Source: Paenibacillus sp. FSL K6-1330
GTDB lineage: Bacteria > Bacillota > Bacilli > Paenibacillales > Paenibacillaceae
Direction of reading: 5' to 3'
Length of the DNA: 64,000 bases
NCBI RefSeq assembly: GCF_037976825.1
Contig: NZ_CP150269.1
Coordinates: 4,601,501 to 4,665,500 of the forward strand
A program made the position numbers and the translations under genes. The notes beneath the pieces are model-generated. The model saw only the letters and a list, made by a program, of their open reading frames with translations, was not told the origin of the DNA and ran no database searches. Shown here in pieces: positions 53,128-61,506 of the stretch; position 1 is the first letter of the stretch, and every line of letters begins with the position of its first letter.

Positions 53128-54021
53128 ATGAATCAACTTGCACGTGAAACGACGAACTGGGCGTTCAAGCTGTATAAGCAGGAGACTTGGCTTTTGCTGA
53201 CAGGGCTGCTCGGGTTTTTGTTAGCCGGAATATGCGGGATATGGGTATTGCTGAATGGAGGGTCTGTCTCGCCGGATGGAGATATCTCCAAAGCGTTTTC
53301 CTTCAACGCGGCTCTGGGGATCTTCATCGTATCAACCGCAATCATTTTGCCGGTTTCCGGTATGAGGCCACGAAGCAAATCGTTCTACCGCTGGTGCTAT
53401 ATTCCGCTCGTTCTGTTCTCCTACTTCGCCGAAACCGTTCAAAATTTCCGCGGTGTCGATCCGCGATTCGTTCAAAACGGCTCGACCTTTGATTATGTCA
53501 TCTCGACTATTTTCCCTGCCGTTGCGATGCTGCTTGTCGTGTTCTACCTGGCCCTTGGCGCCCAATACTTCCGCAAGCATGTAATGGAAGCCCATCCGGA
53601 ACTCGGACTCGGCATTCGTTATGCCATGATCGCGGTGCTGGTATCTTTTGCTGCCGGCATATGGATCTCCATCAATGCGGGACGCTTTACCGGGATCGGC
53701 GGCAATATCATCTGGCTGCACGGACTTGGGTTTCATGCGCTGCAAGCGATCCCTTTTGTGGCGTGGCTGTCCATGAGGAAATCCGTCAATCCTGCAGTTA
53801 AACCGATCCTCATCCATATTAGCGGTCTGGCATATTTGCTCGGATTAATCGCCATCGGATGGCAGACGGTTCTTGGATACTCCATCGCTGAATGGTCCTT
53901 GCTTCCAATTCTGGCGGGCAGCTGTTTTCTCGTCGCATTCACGCCAGTTATATGGCTGCTCAGTCAGACCAATGCAACCGCTGAACCTGTCCACCATGCC
54001 CAATCCACACGTAATGTATAA
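53128..54021 (+). CDS. Multi-pass membrane protein of unknown function
   Basis: Integral membrane protein, 297 residues, about eight hydrophobic helices (for example LLLTGLLGFLLAGICGIWVL, IFIVSTAIILPVSG, AVAMLLVVFYLALGAQYF, LLPILAGSCFLVAFTPVIWLL). Conserved-looking polar points are FAETVQNFRGVDPRF and WLHGLGFHALQAIP, with His residues inside helices. I do not recognise the family; a heme- or quinone-binding role is possible but not shown. GGAGAGGG ribosome binding site. Monocistronic, followed by the tandem repeat array. Confidence 0.75.
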   Translation: MNQLARETTNWAFKLYKQETWLLLTGLLGFLLAGICGIWVLLNGGSVSPDGDISKAFSFNAALGIFIVSTAIILPVSGMRPRSKSFYRWCYIPLVLFSYFAETVQNFRGVDPRFVQNGSTFDYVISTIFPAVAMLLVVFYLALGAQYFRKHVMEAHPELGLGIRYAMIAVLVSFAAGIWISINAGRFTGIGGNIIWLHGLGFHALQAIPFVAWLSMRKSVNPAVKPILIHISGLAYLLGLIAIGWQTVLGYSIAEWSLLPILAGSCFLVAFTPVIWLLSQTNATAEPVHHAQSTRNV

Positions 54022-54030
54022 GACTTGCAT

Positions 54031-54366
54031 AAGAAAAACGGCTATCGACGAACTTTCTCAGAAGACAGACCGCGTTTATAGGATGTTTTTCTTGCGATAT
54101 CAGGAAGGCCCATGCTTCGAAGTTTATACTTTCTGATATCTAAAGAAAAACGACTATCGACGAACTTTCTCAGAAGACACACCGCGTTTATAAGATGTTT
54201 TTCTTGGAGATATCGGGAAGGTCCATGCTTCGAAGTTTATACTTTCTGATATCTAAAGAAAAACGACTATCGACGAACATTCTCAGAAGACACACCGCGT
54301 TTATATGATGTTTTTCTTGCGAGATATCGGGAAGGTCCATGCTTCGAAGTTTATACTTTCTGATAT
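54031..54366 (+). repeat. Tandem array of three family 1 repeat units
   Basis: Three units of about 112 bases (54031-54140, 54142-54253, 54255-54366), nearly identical. Each opens AAAGAAAAACGACTATCGAC, carries ACTTTCTCAGAAGACAC, a GTTTTTCTT closing arm, GAGATATCGGGAAGGTCC and CTTCGAAGTTTATACTTTCT then GATATC. Two stems per unit: AAGAAAAAC/GTTTTTCTT and GATATC.../...GATATC. Confidence 0.92.
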
Positions 54367-54367
54367 C

Positions 54368-54411
54368 TAAAAAAAAAAGACAGTACTGGGATATTCCCAC
54401 CTGTCTCTTCT
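54368..54411 (-). terminator. Terminator of the 114-residue protein gene
   Basis: AGACAG/CTGTCT with an inner GGG/CCC pair, then a run of ten T on the minus strand (complement of 54368-54378). Confidence 0.88.
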
Positions 54412-54449
54412 ATAAAAACACTGCGCCCGTGATCTAAATTCCTTGACGT

Positions 54450-54794
54450 TTAGATAAACAAGAACGGAATGAGGAACAACAGCGCTATGGCTTCCCAAGC
54501 AAACACATTGCCTCCCCAGCCGTATCCACCGTATGCACCGTAGCCACCGCCGTAGCCGTAAGGTCCAAATGCGGACGTTTGCGCACCGCTTTTAGCTGAC
54601 TTCGAAGACTTTTTGCCCTTTTTACCTTTTGTGGACAATGTATATACGGATGGGTTCGCAAATTCGAGTTCAAGGCCTCGATCATGTACACCGCGAATAG
54701 TCCCCACGACTTCTGTTCCATCACGCATGACAGCGCAAACGGTTTTGCCGACGTAACCTCTGCATCCTTCTGCCGAAATTGGTATTGGTTGCAC
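54450..54794 (-). CDS. Hypothetical protein with Gly/Tyr-rich segment and C-terminal membrane helix
   Basis: A 114-residue protein: N-terminal small beta domain (GKTVCAVMRDGTEVVGTIRGVHDRG, like a KOW/Sm-type barrel), a Lys/Ser linker (KGKKGKKSSKSAKSG), a Gly/Tyr-rich run (GPYGYGGGYGAYGGYGWGG) and a hydrophobic C-terminus (AIALLFLIPFLFI). The order suggests a tail-anchored or spore/envelope-associated protein. GTG 54794 has GGGAGGGGG 7 bases upstream. Similar short proteins occur in Paenibacillus; no function known to me. Confidence 0.72.
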   Translation of the reverse strand: MQPIPISAEGCRGYVGKTVCAVMRDGTEVVGTIRGVHDRGLELEFANPSVYTLSTKGKKGKKSSKSAKSGAQTSAFGPYGYGGGYGAYGGYGWGGNVFAWEAIALLFLIPFLFI

Positions 54795-54891
54795 TTATTT
54801 TCCCCCTCCCCAGCGTTTGTGTATTATATTCCGCCTGGGGAGAAGACGGCAGAGATAGGTGTCCACATCTCCAAAAATCCGCCATTTAACC

Positions 54892-55983
54892 TCACTTAAT
54901 CGCGCTAGCTTTTCGGTAGGCTCTAATCATTAAATCTTCGTCAACCGCGCCTTGAAACCGCTCAGATATCAGACCGTCCGGCGAGATGACGTAGGTGGTC
55001 GGATAGGCTACCACCTCGTACCGTCTGGTGCTTGCTCCGTTCGGGTCGTATAGGACAGGAAAGGTTAAACCGTTCTGCTCGACAAAAGACTGTACCTCAC
55101 TCATGCTATTTTCCAGATGCGTCATATTTACAGCTAGTATTATCACGTTCTCATCCTGATGTTTATCGTAAAAATCCTGCATATAAGGCATTTCTACCTT
55201 GCAAGGCGGACACCAGGATGCCCAAAAGTTCAGAAGAACCGTTTGCCCACGATAATCGGACAGTTTGATCCCCTGCCCTTCCCGATTCATCAGCGTAAAA
55301 TCCGGTGCGCGAAGCCCGGGCTTCAACCCTTCAGCAACGGCTTCGGGATTGTTTTTGTCATTCGGCGATACGAGTGCTTCTCGTTCGCTGACCGAGGTGG
55401 AAGCGAAGTCATAGATTGCCCACACGAAAAGAGCGCCTATGATGAGTTGCACCGCTCCATTTCTCCCTAATCCCAGGGTAAGAAAACGGGTGAGAGGAGA
55501 ATGGAATTGAAGCCAGCTCATCGTCAGCAATGTACCGAATAATAGCATATAGAATAAGGAAGAGTTTAGACCAGCCCCGTCCGCCCACAACCACTGAAAT
55601 ACATACCCGGCCCATCCGCTCGCGAATGCCGACAACAGAGCGGACTTCAGCAGTAGACCTGAATCTTTTCTATTCTTGTTCCAGCGCAGAGCTATGTAGA
55701 TCAGGGATAAAACGACCCCAATCCATATTCCCTTCGTTCCGCCCGTCATGTAAATAAGCGAGGTCGGATGCTGCAAGGTGCGGATCGGATCGAACATCAG
55801 CATCCCGAATTTCCATGAAATAAAACCGATGATAAGTACAGATAAATAGGTGTCCAGGATCCATTCCCGCTCCGGCATCTGACGCAAACGAATTCGAAGC
55901 GCAGCGAAACCAGCCGCCGCGCAGATCAGAAAAATCACAATGTCGGCCCTCACCATAAAAGGACCTATCGGAATTATACTCAA
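54892..55983 (-). CDS. Membrane-anchored TlpA/ResA-type thiol-disulfide protein
   Basis: About 363 residues: a six- to seven-helix N-terminal membrane domain (Lgt-like in layout, residues 1-200), a short linker, then a TlpA/ResA thioredoxin domain (225-360) with the active pair C258-P-P-C261 in NFWASWCPPCKVEMP, the cis-Pro loop VVAYPTTYVI and APDFTLMNREGQG. I choose TTG 55983 because AGGAGG lies exactly 6 bases upstream; an ATG 13 codons earlier lacks a site. The domain faces outside and reduces or oxidises exported thiols, for example apocytochrome c. A CsoR-like operator overlaps the promoter. Confidence 0.87.
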   Translation of the reverse strand: MSIIPIGPFMVRADIVIFLICAAAGFAALRIRLRQMPEREWILDTYLSVLIIGFISWKFGMLMFDPIRTLQHPTSLIYMTGGTKGIWIGVVLSLIYIALRWNKNRKDSGLLLKSALLSAFASGWAGYVFQWLWADGAGLNSSLFYMLLFGTLLTMSWLQFHSPLTRFLTLGLGRNGAVQLIIGALFVWAIYDFASTSVSEREALVSPNDKNNPEAVAEGLKPGLRAPDFTLMNREGQGIKLSDYRGQTVLLNFWASWCPPCKVEMPYMQDFYDKHQDENVIILAVNMTHLENSMSEVQSFVEQNGLTFPVLYDPNGASTRRYEVVAYPTTYVISPDGLISERFQGAVDEDLMIRAYRKASAIK

Positions 55984-56028
55984 ATGCGAACCTCCTATGG
56001 TCGGCAAAGCAATTGTAAGCATCGCTAT

Positions 56029-56042
56029 TACCCTCCGGGGTA
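56029..56042. promoter_or_regulatory. CsoR/CstR-like operator
   Basis: TACCC-TCCG-GGGTA, extended to ATTACCCTCCGGGGTATAA, resembles the G-tract operators of the CsoR/RcnR/CstR family. It lies just after the -10 box of the TlpA-like gene. Confidence 0.5.
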
Positions 56043-56049
56043 TAACCCC

Positions 56050-56078
56050 ATCATAGTAGATTCCCTCTCTAATGTAAA
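56050..56078 (-). promoter_or_regulatory. Promoter of the TlpA-like gene
   Basis: Minus-strand TTTACA (complement of 56073-56078), 17-base spacer, TATGAT (complement of 56050-56055). Both boxes match the consensus at five of six positions. Confidence 0.6.
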
Positions 56079-56095
56079 CTCAAGCGGAGCACTTT

Positions 56096-56623
56096 TTAAG
56101 AGAAGGACCGAATCCGGTCAATGGAACTCCACAGCAACGCCATTTCAGTATGTGTTTTTCCGCCGATGACAATCTCTTTTCGTTTCAGTTCCTGGCCGCC
56201 CATATATTTATAAAAATGCTCAGCCTTATTGCCTTCCAACACCCAGACCAATAATGAACGATATCCTCTAACTTGCAGAAGTTCCTTCAGCCTCGCAAAC
56301 AGCTGCTTCCCCCAGCCCTTCCCCTGAAGCTCTTCCAAAAGATAGATCGCGTAAAGTTCTCCTTCATGAGAAATCTTCTGCTCTCGCTCCGTGCCGTAAG
56401 ACATGAACCCGTATACCTCGCCATCTTCATCTGCAATGACCAGCAGTTGTTCGTCCTCCGGCATATTGGCAAGCTTCCAGCGCCAGCCTTCTATCCGATC
56501 CGCAGCAGACAAATTTTCTAAGAAGCTATCATCCACGATTCCTTTATACGTCGTTTTCCAGCTATTCACGTGGACGTTAGCGATGCCTGCAACATCATGT
56601 TCATTTGCGTGTCTAATATGCAT
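56096..56623 (-). CDS. GNAT-family N-acetyltransferase
   Basis: Acetyltransferase of 175 residues. IRHANEHDVAGIANVHVNSW at the start and the acetyl-CoA loop LLEELQGKGWGKQLFARL (Q-x-x-G-x-G/A type) followed by LLVWVLEGNKAEHFYKYMGG are typical GNAT marks. ATG 56623 has GAGGA 5 bases upstream; eight more codons are open. Target unknown; such proteins act on amines of small molecules or N-termini. Its promoter region is shared with the divergent DUF2334 gene. Confidence 0.9.
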   Translation of the reverse strand: MHIRHANEHDVAGIANVHVNSWKTTYKGIVDDSFLENLSAADRIEGWRWKLANMPEDEQLLVIADEDGEVYGFMSYGTEREQKISHEGELYAIYLLEELQGKGWGKQLFARLKELLQVRGYRSLLVWVLEGNKAEHFYKYMGGQELKRKEIVIGGKTHTEMALLWSSIDRIRSFS

Positions 56624-56794
56624 AAACTTCCTCTTCCTCCTGCTCATATCTTAATCTCTATGTATTCGCGGACACGATTCTGCGATCCTCTTTTTTTATG
56701 AACGCTTCATCCCTGATGACGCAATGCCCATTCCCGTCATACATATATCGAGATCGGTACTCCGAGCAGCTACCTATGGAAGGAGCGCATCTTG

Positions 56795-58624
56795 ATGAAT
56801 AAAGCATTGATACGGCTTGAAGATATCGGACCGGGCGGCTGGTATGAGACGGAGGAACAACAGGCGAAGCTGCTGGTCATCGCACAGTTCCTGCATCATC
56901 AACAGATCCCCTTTCACCTGGCCGTCATTCCGCGATATGTCGATCCGGTGCACCGTGTGGATCGATCGATAGATGATCTGCATGATGAAGTTTCCCTTCG
57001 GTTTGCAAGACTGCTACGAAGGATGGTAGCCCTTGGAGCCTCGCTAGGTATTCATGGATATACGCATCAGTACGGGGAATCGGTAAGCGGCGACGGATTC
57101 GAATTTGCTTATCCCGAATGTTGCGCCAATTGTCCTCCGGATGATCCGCCCGAGGCGCTCCATTCGCTCCGGCAGCTGCAGCAATCCTATGCTTATCAGC
57201 AGGTACAACGGGCTCATAAGATGTTTCAAGCGGCTGGTCTTACAGCGGTCTGGTATGAAACTCCCCACTATACCGCTTCATCTGTCCAGCGGCATATTAT
57301 TGAGATCTGTAACGGCATCCTCTATGAATCTCCGCCTTCCAGCCCGGATGCAAGGAGAGCCGCACTCCAGCACACCCCGGACGATCCGATGACAAACGGA
57401 ACGATCTACGTTCCCACTCCGCTTTATTATGTGGCAGGTGACAAGATCGAGGAAGAAGTCACTCGTATGGAACGGACATTACAGGATTTCACAGGCGATG
57501 GTGAACTGGCCTCGTTCTTCTACCACCCCTATCTCGAATTCCCCTATATCCGTTTCCTTGCTAACGGCACTGTACATTATGAAGAGCATTCGCCGCTTAG
57601 AAGAATCATTCAGTCCTTCAATAGGGAGCGTAAATCGTTTGTGACCATAACCTCAATCTTGCCCTTCATACCGGATTTCAGGGAAACCCGATGGCAGGAC
57701 AGGATGACCATGAAACTCCCTAAGTTTCTGCACGCCACGAGAAAAGAGCAGCCGGATCGATGGATCGTCCGGGACGAGGCCAACAACTTATGGTACGACG
57801 CTTCTTTTGGGGTCTTGTCCCCCATTAAAATCCATAATGGGATACAGTATATACGCCCGCTGTTGGCAGGCTGGCCGCTTTACCCCGGTGGAACTGCGAT
57901 GGCAGGCGATTATGATGGAGATGGCAGCGTCGATGCGGCTGTATGGCATGCGGAGCTGGGGATCTGTGAGGTTGCCTTGGGTTCAGGCAGCCGTTTAGTA
58001 CCATCGGGTCATTGGCTCTGTGAATTTGGAGCCGTGGACTGGAAAGCTCTTACGGGGGATTTGGACGGGGACGGCAGACATGATTTATTTCTATGGGACC
58101 CTGTCACAGGAAAAGCCGCCATTGCTTATGGCTCCGGGTGTCATTTTTATTCTCCCCTCATTCAGCATGAGGTTTCCGTACAGGGTGAAGGCGTGATTCC
58201 CTCCATAGGAGATGTGAATGGCGATGGACTGGATGACCTGGTTGTGTGGAACTCCGACTCAGGCACATGCCAGGTCTGGTTAAGCAGCGGAAAACAGCTC
58301 GTGGACGCCGGAAATTGGTATTCTGACAAAGATTCTATCGGTTCACCCATATCTGTGATGTTAGGTGACGTGGATGGGGATGGGCTGAAAGATTTGATTC
58401 TCGTTGAACATATCGCAGGGAGATGGCTCGTTCTCTATAGCTCGGGAACCGCCTTCGGGCGGCAGGAAGAACGGTTTGGGCCTTGGGTTGCCGGTGAATC
58501 AATGACACCTCTCATTGGCGATCTAACGGGCAATGGCCGTGTCAGTCTGCTGGCATGGTCTCCGAATCGGCTCGGCGGAACCTTGGACGCCGCCATCAAT
58601 TCCAGGGACCGGACAATCGGATAA
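56795..58624 (+). CDS. DUF2334 domain fused to FG-GAP/VCBS beta-propeller repeats
   Basis: A 609-residue fusion. Residues 1 to about 330 match DUF2334, a polysaccharide-deacetylase-like fold (LIRLEDIGPGG, GIHGYTHQYGE with the His pair, WYETPHY, FYHPYLEFP), with the metal-type Asp and His residues present. Residues 355-605 hold five FG-GAP/VCBS-like blades, each with a Ca-binding D-x-D/N-G-D/N loop: GDYDGDGSVD, GDLDGDGRHD, GDVNGDGLDD, GDVDGDGLKD, GDLTGNGRVS. No signal peptide is visible, unusual for both parts. ATG 56795 (AAGGAG 9 bases upstream) or TTG just before it. Possible glycan deacetylase or binder. Confidence 0.87.
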   Translation: MNKALIRLEDIGPGGWYETEEQQAKLLVIAQFLHHQQIPFHLAVIPRYVDPVHRVDRSIDDLHDEVSLRFARLLRRMVALGASLGIHGYTHQYGESVSGDGFEFAYPECCANCPPDDPPEALHSLRQLQQSYAYQQVQRAHKMFQAAGLTAVWYETPHYTASSVQRHIIEICNGILYESPPSSPDARRAALQHTPDDPMTNGTIYVPTPLYYVAGDKIEEEVTRMERTLQDFTGDGELASFFYHPYLEFPYIRFLANGTVHYEEHSPLRRIIQSFNRERKSFVTITSILPFIPDFRETRWQDRMTMKLPKFLHATRKEQPDRWIVRDEANNLWYDASFGVLSPIKIHNGIQYIRPLLAGWPLYPGGTAMAGDYDGDGSVDAAVWHAELGICEVALGSGSRLVPSGHWLCEFGAVDWKALTGDLDGDGRHDLFLWDPVTGKAAIAYGSGCHFYSPLIQHEVSVQGEGVIPSIGDVNGDGLDDLVVWNSDSGTCQVWLSSGKQLVDAGNWYSDKDSIGSPISVMLGDVDGDGLKDLILVEHIAGRWLVLYSSGTAFGRQEERFGPWVAGESMTPLIGDLTGNGRVSLLAWSPNRLGGTLDAAINSRDRTIG

Positions 58625-58666
58625 GGACATGATATACTTCTATACAACATAATCAGGTTTATTCAG

Positions 58667-58735
58667 AACTCCCGTAATATGCGGTCTGTCTTCTGAGAAA
58701 GTACGTCGATGGAAATGATTCTTATAAGTTCTCAT
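58667..58735 (-). repeat. Dispersed intergenic repeat, family 1, partial copy
   Basis: Contains ATATGCGGTCTGTCTTCTGA followed by GAAAGTACGTCGAT, identical to the inner part of copy B, without the outer arms. Lies in the leader of the pentapeptide-repeat gene. Confidence 0.75.
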
Positions 58736-58769
58736 CTCTATACTTATTTCTATGTTCGGAGGAGAAGTC

Positions 58770-59462
58770 ATGTCATCCAAAAGCGAAAACCATACCAACA
58801 GCAATACAGCCAGTCCATCCCCCTCAGTCAAAATTGTGAAACCCAAGCTCCCCAAACAGCTTGAGCCTATGATTCTATCCGATGCCGGCGTTGACGATGA
58901 ATCCTCGTTCATTCAATCCACTTGTCAGGACGAGACCCTGTCTTATATTTCAGCCGACAAGGTTCAATTCGATCAAATGATATTCCATAACGTTACGTTC
59001 CAGCACGTCACGCTCCACCATGCCGAACTAACGGATCTGGTATTTAACCATTGCGACTTGTCCAATGTAGATCTCAGTGAGGCCATTATGTACCGCGTAC
59101 AATTCAATCATTGCAAAATTCTGGGGCTCGACTTGACGGCAGCCACCATCCGTAATGTCGTGTTCGATCATTGCACGGGCGACTACGCTACGTTCCGTTT
59201 TGCTAACATGAAGCAGGTGTCATTCCAATCCACCTCCCTCGTAAAGTCGGATTTTTATCATTCCGAATTAAGCAAGGTGGAATTTGTGGATTGTCAGATC
59301 GACCAATCGCAGTTCTCCGGTACGAAGCTTGCGGGGATCGACTTAAGCCGAACCGATTTCCATAATATTGGCGTGACCCTGGAGGATCTTCAAGGATGCA
59401 TCATTTCACCGCATCAAGCTATCCCGTTAACCAAAATATTCGGTCTTGTCGTCAAAGAATGA
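58770..59462 (+). CDS. Pentapeptide repeat protein
   Basis: A 230-residue protein. After a Ser/Asn/Pro-rich N-terminal 60 residues, positions 65-205 form pentapeptide-like A(D/N)LxX repeats in loose form (VQFDQMIFHNVTFQHVTL, DLSNVDLSEAIMYRVQF, SELSKVEFVDCQIDQSQF, KLAGIDLSRTDFHN), expected to build a right-handed quadrilateral beta-helix. Some family members protect gyrase from quinolones, but most have unknown roles and nothing here points to resistance. ATG 58770 has GGAGGA 6 bases upstream. Monocistronic with terminator. Confidence 0.87.
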   Translation: MSSKSENHTNSNTASPSPSVKIVKPKLPKQLEPMILSDAGVDDESSFIQSTCQDETLSYISADKVQFDQMIFHNVTFQHVTLHHAELTDLVFNHCDLSNVDLSEAIMYRVQFNHCKILGLDLTAATIRNVVFDHCTGDYATFRFANMKQVSFQSTSLVKSDFYHSELSKVEFVDCQIDQSQFSGTKLAGIDLSRTDFHNIGVTLEDLQGCIISPHQAIPLTKIFGLVVKE

Positions 59463-59531
59463 CCGTAAGTTATATGTGCCTAAATCATCGAGTTCGTTCG
59501 TTTATATGGAGAACGTATCCGTGCATAGCAT

Positions 59532-59583
59532 AAAGCGGCTTACTCCGAGGTCCGCTTGGACCTTTCGGGTTAAGCCGCTTTTT
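59532..59583. terminator. Bidirectional terminator
   Basis: AAAGCGGCTTA/TAAGCCGCTTT with an inner AGGTCC/GGACCT stem and T-runs on both sides, between the pentapeptide gene and the converging sugar operon. Confidence 0.88.
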
Positions 59584-59594
59584 AGATCATCCTG

Positions 59595-60701
59595 TTATTG
59601 ATCAAGAGTATACTTCTGCAAATCCAGCGGCAGTGGTGCCGGGATGTCACAGGTGCTGACCATCTCATAGCGCTTGCCTTCATCGGAAGCATCATGGAAT
59701 CCCCACATAGCTTCAAGCACATGGTAGGCAAGCTCGCCACTCGCACGGTGAGCTCTCCCGCTGCGGATAGCATAGGCCATATCCGCTGGGCCGATCCCTC
59801 TTGTATTCTCGTTATACCCCGGAAGCAATGGTTCTTCCGTCCACTCGGTTTCTCCGGTCAACCGATATTGAACCGAGCCGCCAAAGCCGTTGGGATCTGG
59901 GACGAGCATTGTACCCTTGGTGCCGTAGATTTCAATATTAGGAAGCGTGCTCCCTCCAAATACATCAAAACTCGTAATCAGCGTGCCAATCGCACCGTTA
60001 TGAAACTCCATAAGTCCAGCCACGTGAGTAGGAATGTCCACCTGAATCTTCTGACCCTGTTTCTTCTCACTGGTAATCGTCCGTTCCGTAAGGGCCGTTC
60101 CGGTCATGCCGCTAATACGGCGGATGGGTCCCAGCAGCTGAACCAGCGCTGTCAGGTAGTAAGGCCCCATGTCAAACATCGGACCACCGCCAGCGGCATA
60201 ATAAAATTCCGGATCAGGATGCCAATGCTCGTGTCCGCGGCTCATCATAAATGCGGTCGCTGCAATCGGCTTGCCGATGCGTCCGTCTTTAATGAGTTTC
60301 AGTGCCGTTTGGATACCGGCTCCAAGGAATGTCTCAGGAGCGCATCCGACAAGCAGCCCTTTGGACGCAGCCATATCCAGCACCGCCTTACCCTCTTCTC
60401 GGGTCACGCCAAGCGGCTTTTCCACGTACACATGCTTGCCGGCTTGCAGTGCATCCAGCATAATTTGCGCGTGAAGTGCAGGTATCGTCAGATTAATGAC
60501 CAGCTCAATCTCCGGATCTGCAAGCAGTTCCTCGGTAGTGTATACATTCGGGATATTATACTTGGCAGCCTGTTCCTCGGCACGCGCACGATCGATATCC
60601 GCACAAGCCGTCAGCTCCAGGATATCGAACTTATGGCAGTTTTCCATATATATGCCGCTGATTTTTCCGCAGCCGATGATGCCAACCTTTACTTTCTTCA
60701 T
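59595..60701 (-). CDS. Gfo/Idh/MocA-family oxidoreductase
   Basis: NAD(P)-dependent sugar or inositol dehydrogenase, 368 residues. N-terminal Rossmann fold (VKVGIIGCGKISGIYMENC), the EKPLGVT motif holding the catalytic Lys (near 94-100), and the C-terminal substrate domain (GGGPMFDMGPYYLTALVQLLG). It is the last gene of the LacI-controlled operon, 20 bases after the ThuA-like gene. In characterised pairs such enzymes oxidise a hydroxyl at C3 of a sugar or reduce the keto product. Substrate not readable. Confidence 0.93.
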   Translation of the reverse strand: MKKVKVGIIGCGKISGIYMENCHKFDILELTACADIDRARAEEQAAKYNIPNVYTTEELLADPEIELVINLTIPALHAQIMLDALQAGKHVYVEKPLGVTREEGKAVLDMAASKGLLVGCAPETFLGAGIQTALKLIKDGRIGKPIAATAFMMSRGHEHWHPDPEFYYAAGGGPMFDMGPYYLTALVQLLGPIRRISGMTGTALTERTITSEKKQGQKIQVDIPTHVAGLMEFHNGAIGTLITSFDVFGGSTLPNIEIYGTKGTMLVPDPNGFGGSVQYRLTGETEWTEEPLLPGYNENTRGIGPADMAYAIRSGRAHRASGELAYHVLEAMWGFHDASDEGKRYEMVSTCDIPAPLPLDLQKYTLDQ

Positions 60702-60721
60702 GATCCAAGTCTCCTTCTGCC

Positions 60722-61453
60722 TTATTGGCTGTCTCCCATGCCTGTGTAGCTTTGACCTTCCGTAAACACAGTCATGTCCGAACCTGAATACAACGCTTTG
60801 CCTTCAGCAGCCCAGAGCAATCCCCTGCGTATCATTTCCTTTACCTGCGGCATATCGACGATATCCGCATGATGGCCGAGGGAATTGTAATAGACCCGTC
60901 CATATCCCCAGCGCTTCGTCCACGCCACCGGCATGTCGACCGCTTTGTTAAGCAGGTGCGGTCCGGCCGCAACCGGAAAACGAGTGGTTGCCAGCACTTC
61001 AACGGCCGGATCCACATGCAGATAATACTGCTCGGAGGCCACCGTGAAATCCTGCATTCCTGCTACCAGCGGACTGGAGCTCGATTTAATCTCAACCCGG
61101 TATTTCACGCCGTCGTTGCCTGGATGCGCAACCCAGTTTCCTCCTGTCATGAACTGCCAATCCACATTGTTGCGGAACGAATCACACATACCGCCGTGGC
61201 AGCCCGCCAAACCGGTTCCCTTCTGTACGGCAAGCGATACGTTCTCCACCTGCTCCTTCGATATTTCGCCCATCGTCCATACCGGCACGATCAGATCCAA
61301 GGCTTGAAGCTTCTCTGCATCATTAAAAGCATCCAGCGTGCCGGATACTTCTACCTCATATTGCTCATCCCGAAGCAATTCCGCGAAAATGCCGGCAACC
61401 TGCTCGGGTTCATGTCCGTCCCAGCCGCCCCATACAATTAAAGCCTTTTTCAT
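60722..61453 (-). CDS. ThuA-like domain protein
   Basis: A 243-residue protein of the ThuA-like (trehalose utilisation) family with a class I glutamine amidotransferase-like fold: LIVWGGWDGHEPEQVAGIFAELL at the start, the GLAGCHGGMCDSFRNN loop (the nucleophile position holds Cys or Gly-Gly in the family), GGNWVAHPG, and WTKRWGYGRVYYNSLGHH. Proteins of this family occur with Gfo/Idh/MocA dehydrogenases in pathways that pass through 3-keto sugars. Lies between two such dehydrogenases here. Exact reaction unknown. Confidence 0.9.
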   Translation of the reverse strand: MKKALIVWGGWDGHEPEQVAGIFAELLRDEQYEVEVSGTLDAFNDAEKLQALDLIVPVWTMGEISKEQVENVSLAVQKGTGLAGCHGGMCDSFRNNVDWQFMTGGNWVAHPGNDGVKYRVEIKSSSSPLVAGMQDFTVASEQYYLHVDPAVEVLATTRFPVAAGPHLLNKAVDMPVAWTKRWGYGRVYYNSLGHHADIVDMPQVKEMIRRGLLWAAEGKALYSGSDMTVFTEGQSYTGMGDSQ

Positions 61454-61506
61454 GATGATAGCACTCCTTTTTTATGTGTCCGGCCAAGATCGGCCGAATG
61501 ACTTGA

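Noticed and set aside
54031..54366. Tandem repeats as a CRISPR array
   Set aside because: The units are about 112 bases of nearly identical sequence with no short-repeat/unique-spacer pattern and no cas genes nearby.
54188..54400. A 70-codon minus-strand frame with an internal duplicated stretch
   Set aside because: It is read entirely from the tandem intergenic repeats; the duplication reflects the DNA repeat.
59598..60749. A 383-codon open frame on the plus strand
   Set aside because: Antisense to a clear Gfo/Idh/MocA gene and without recognisable sequence features.
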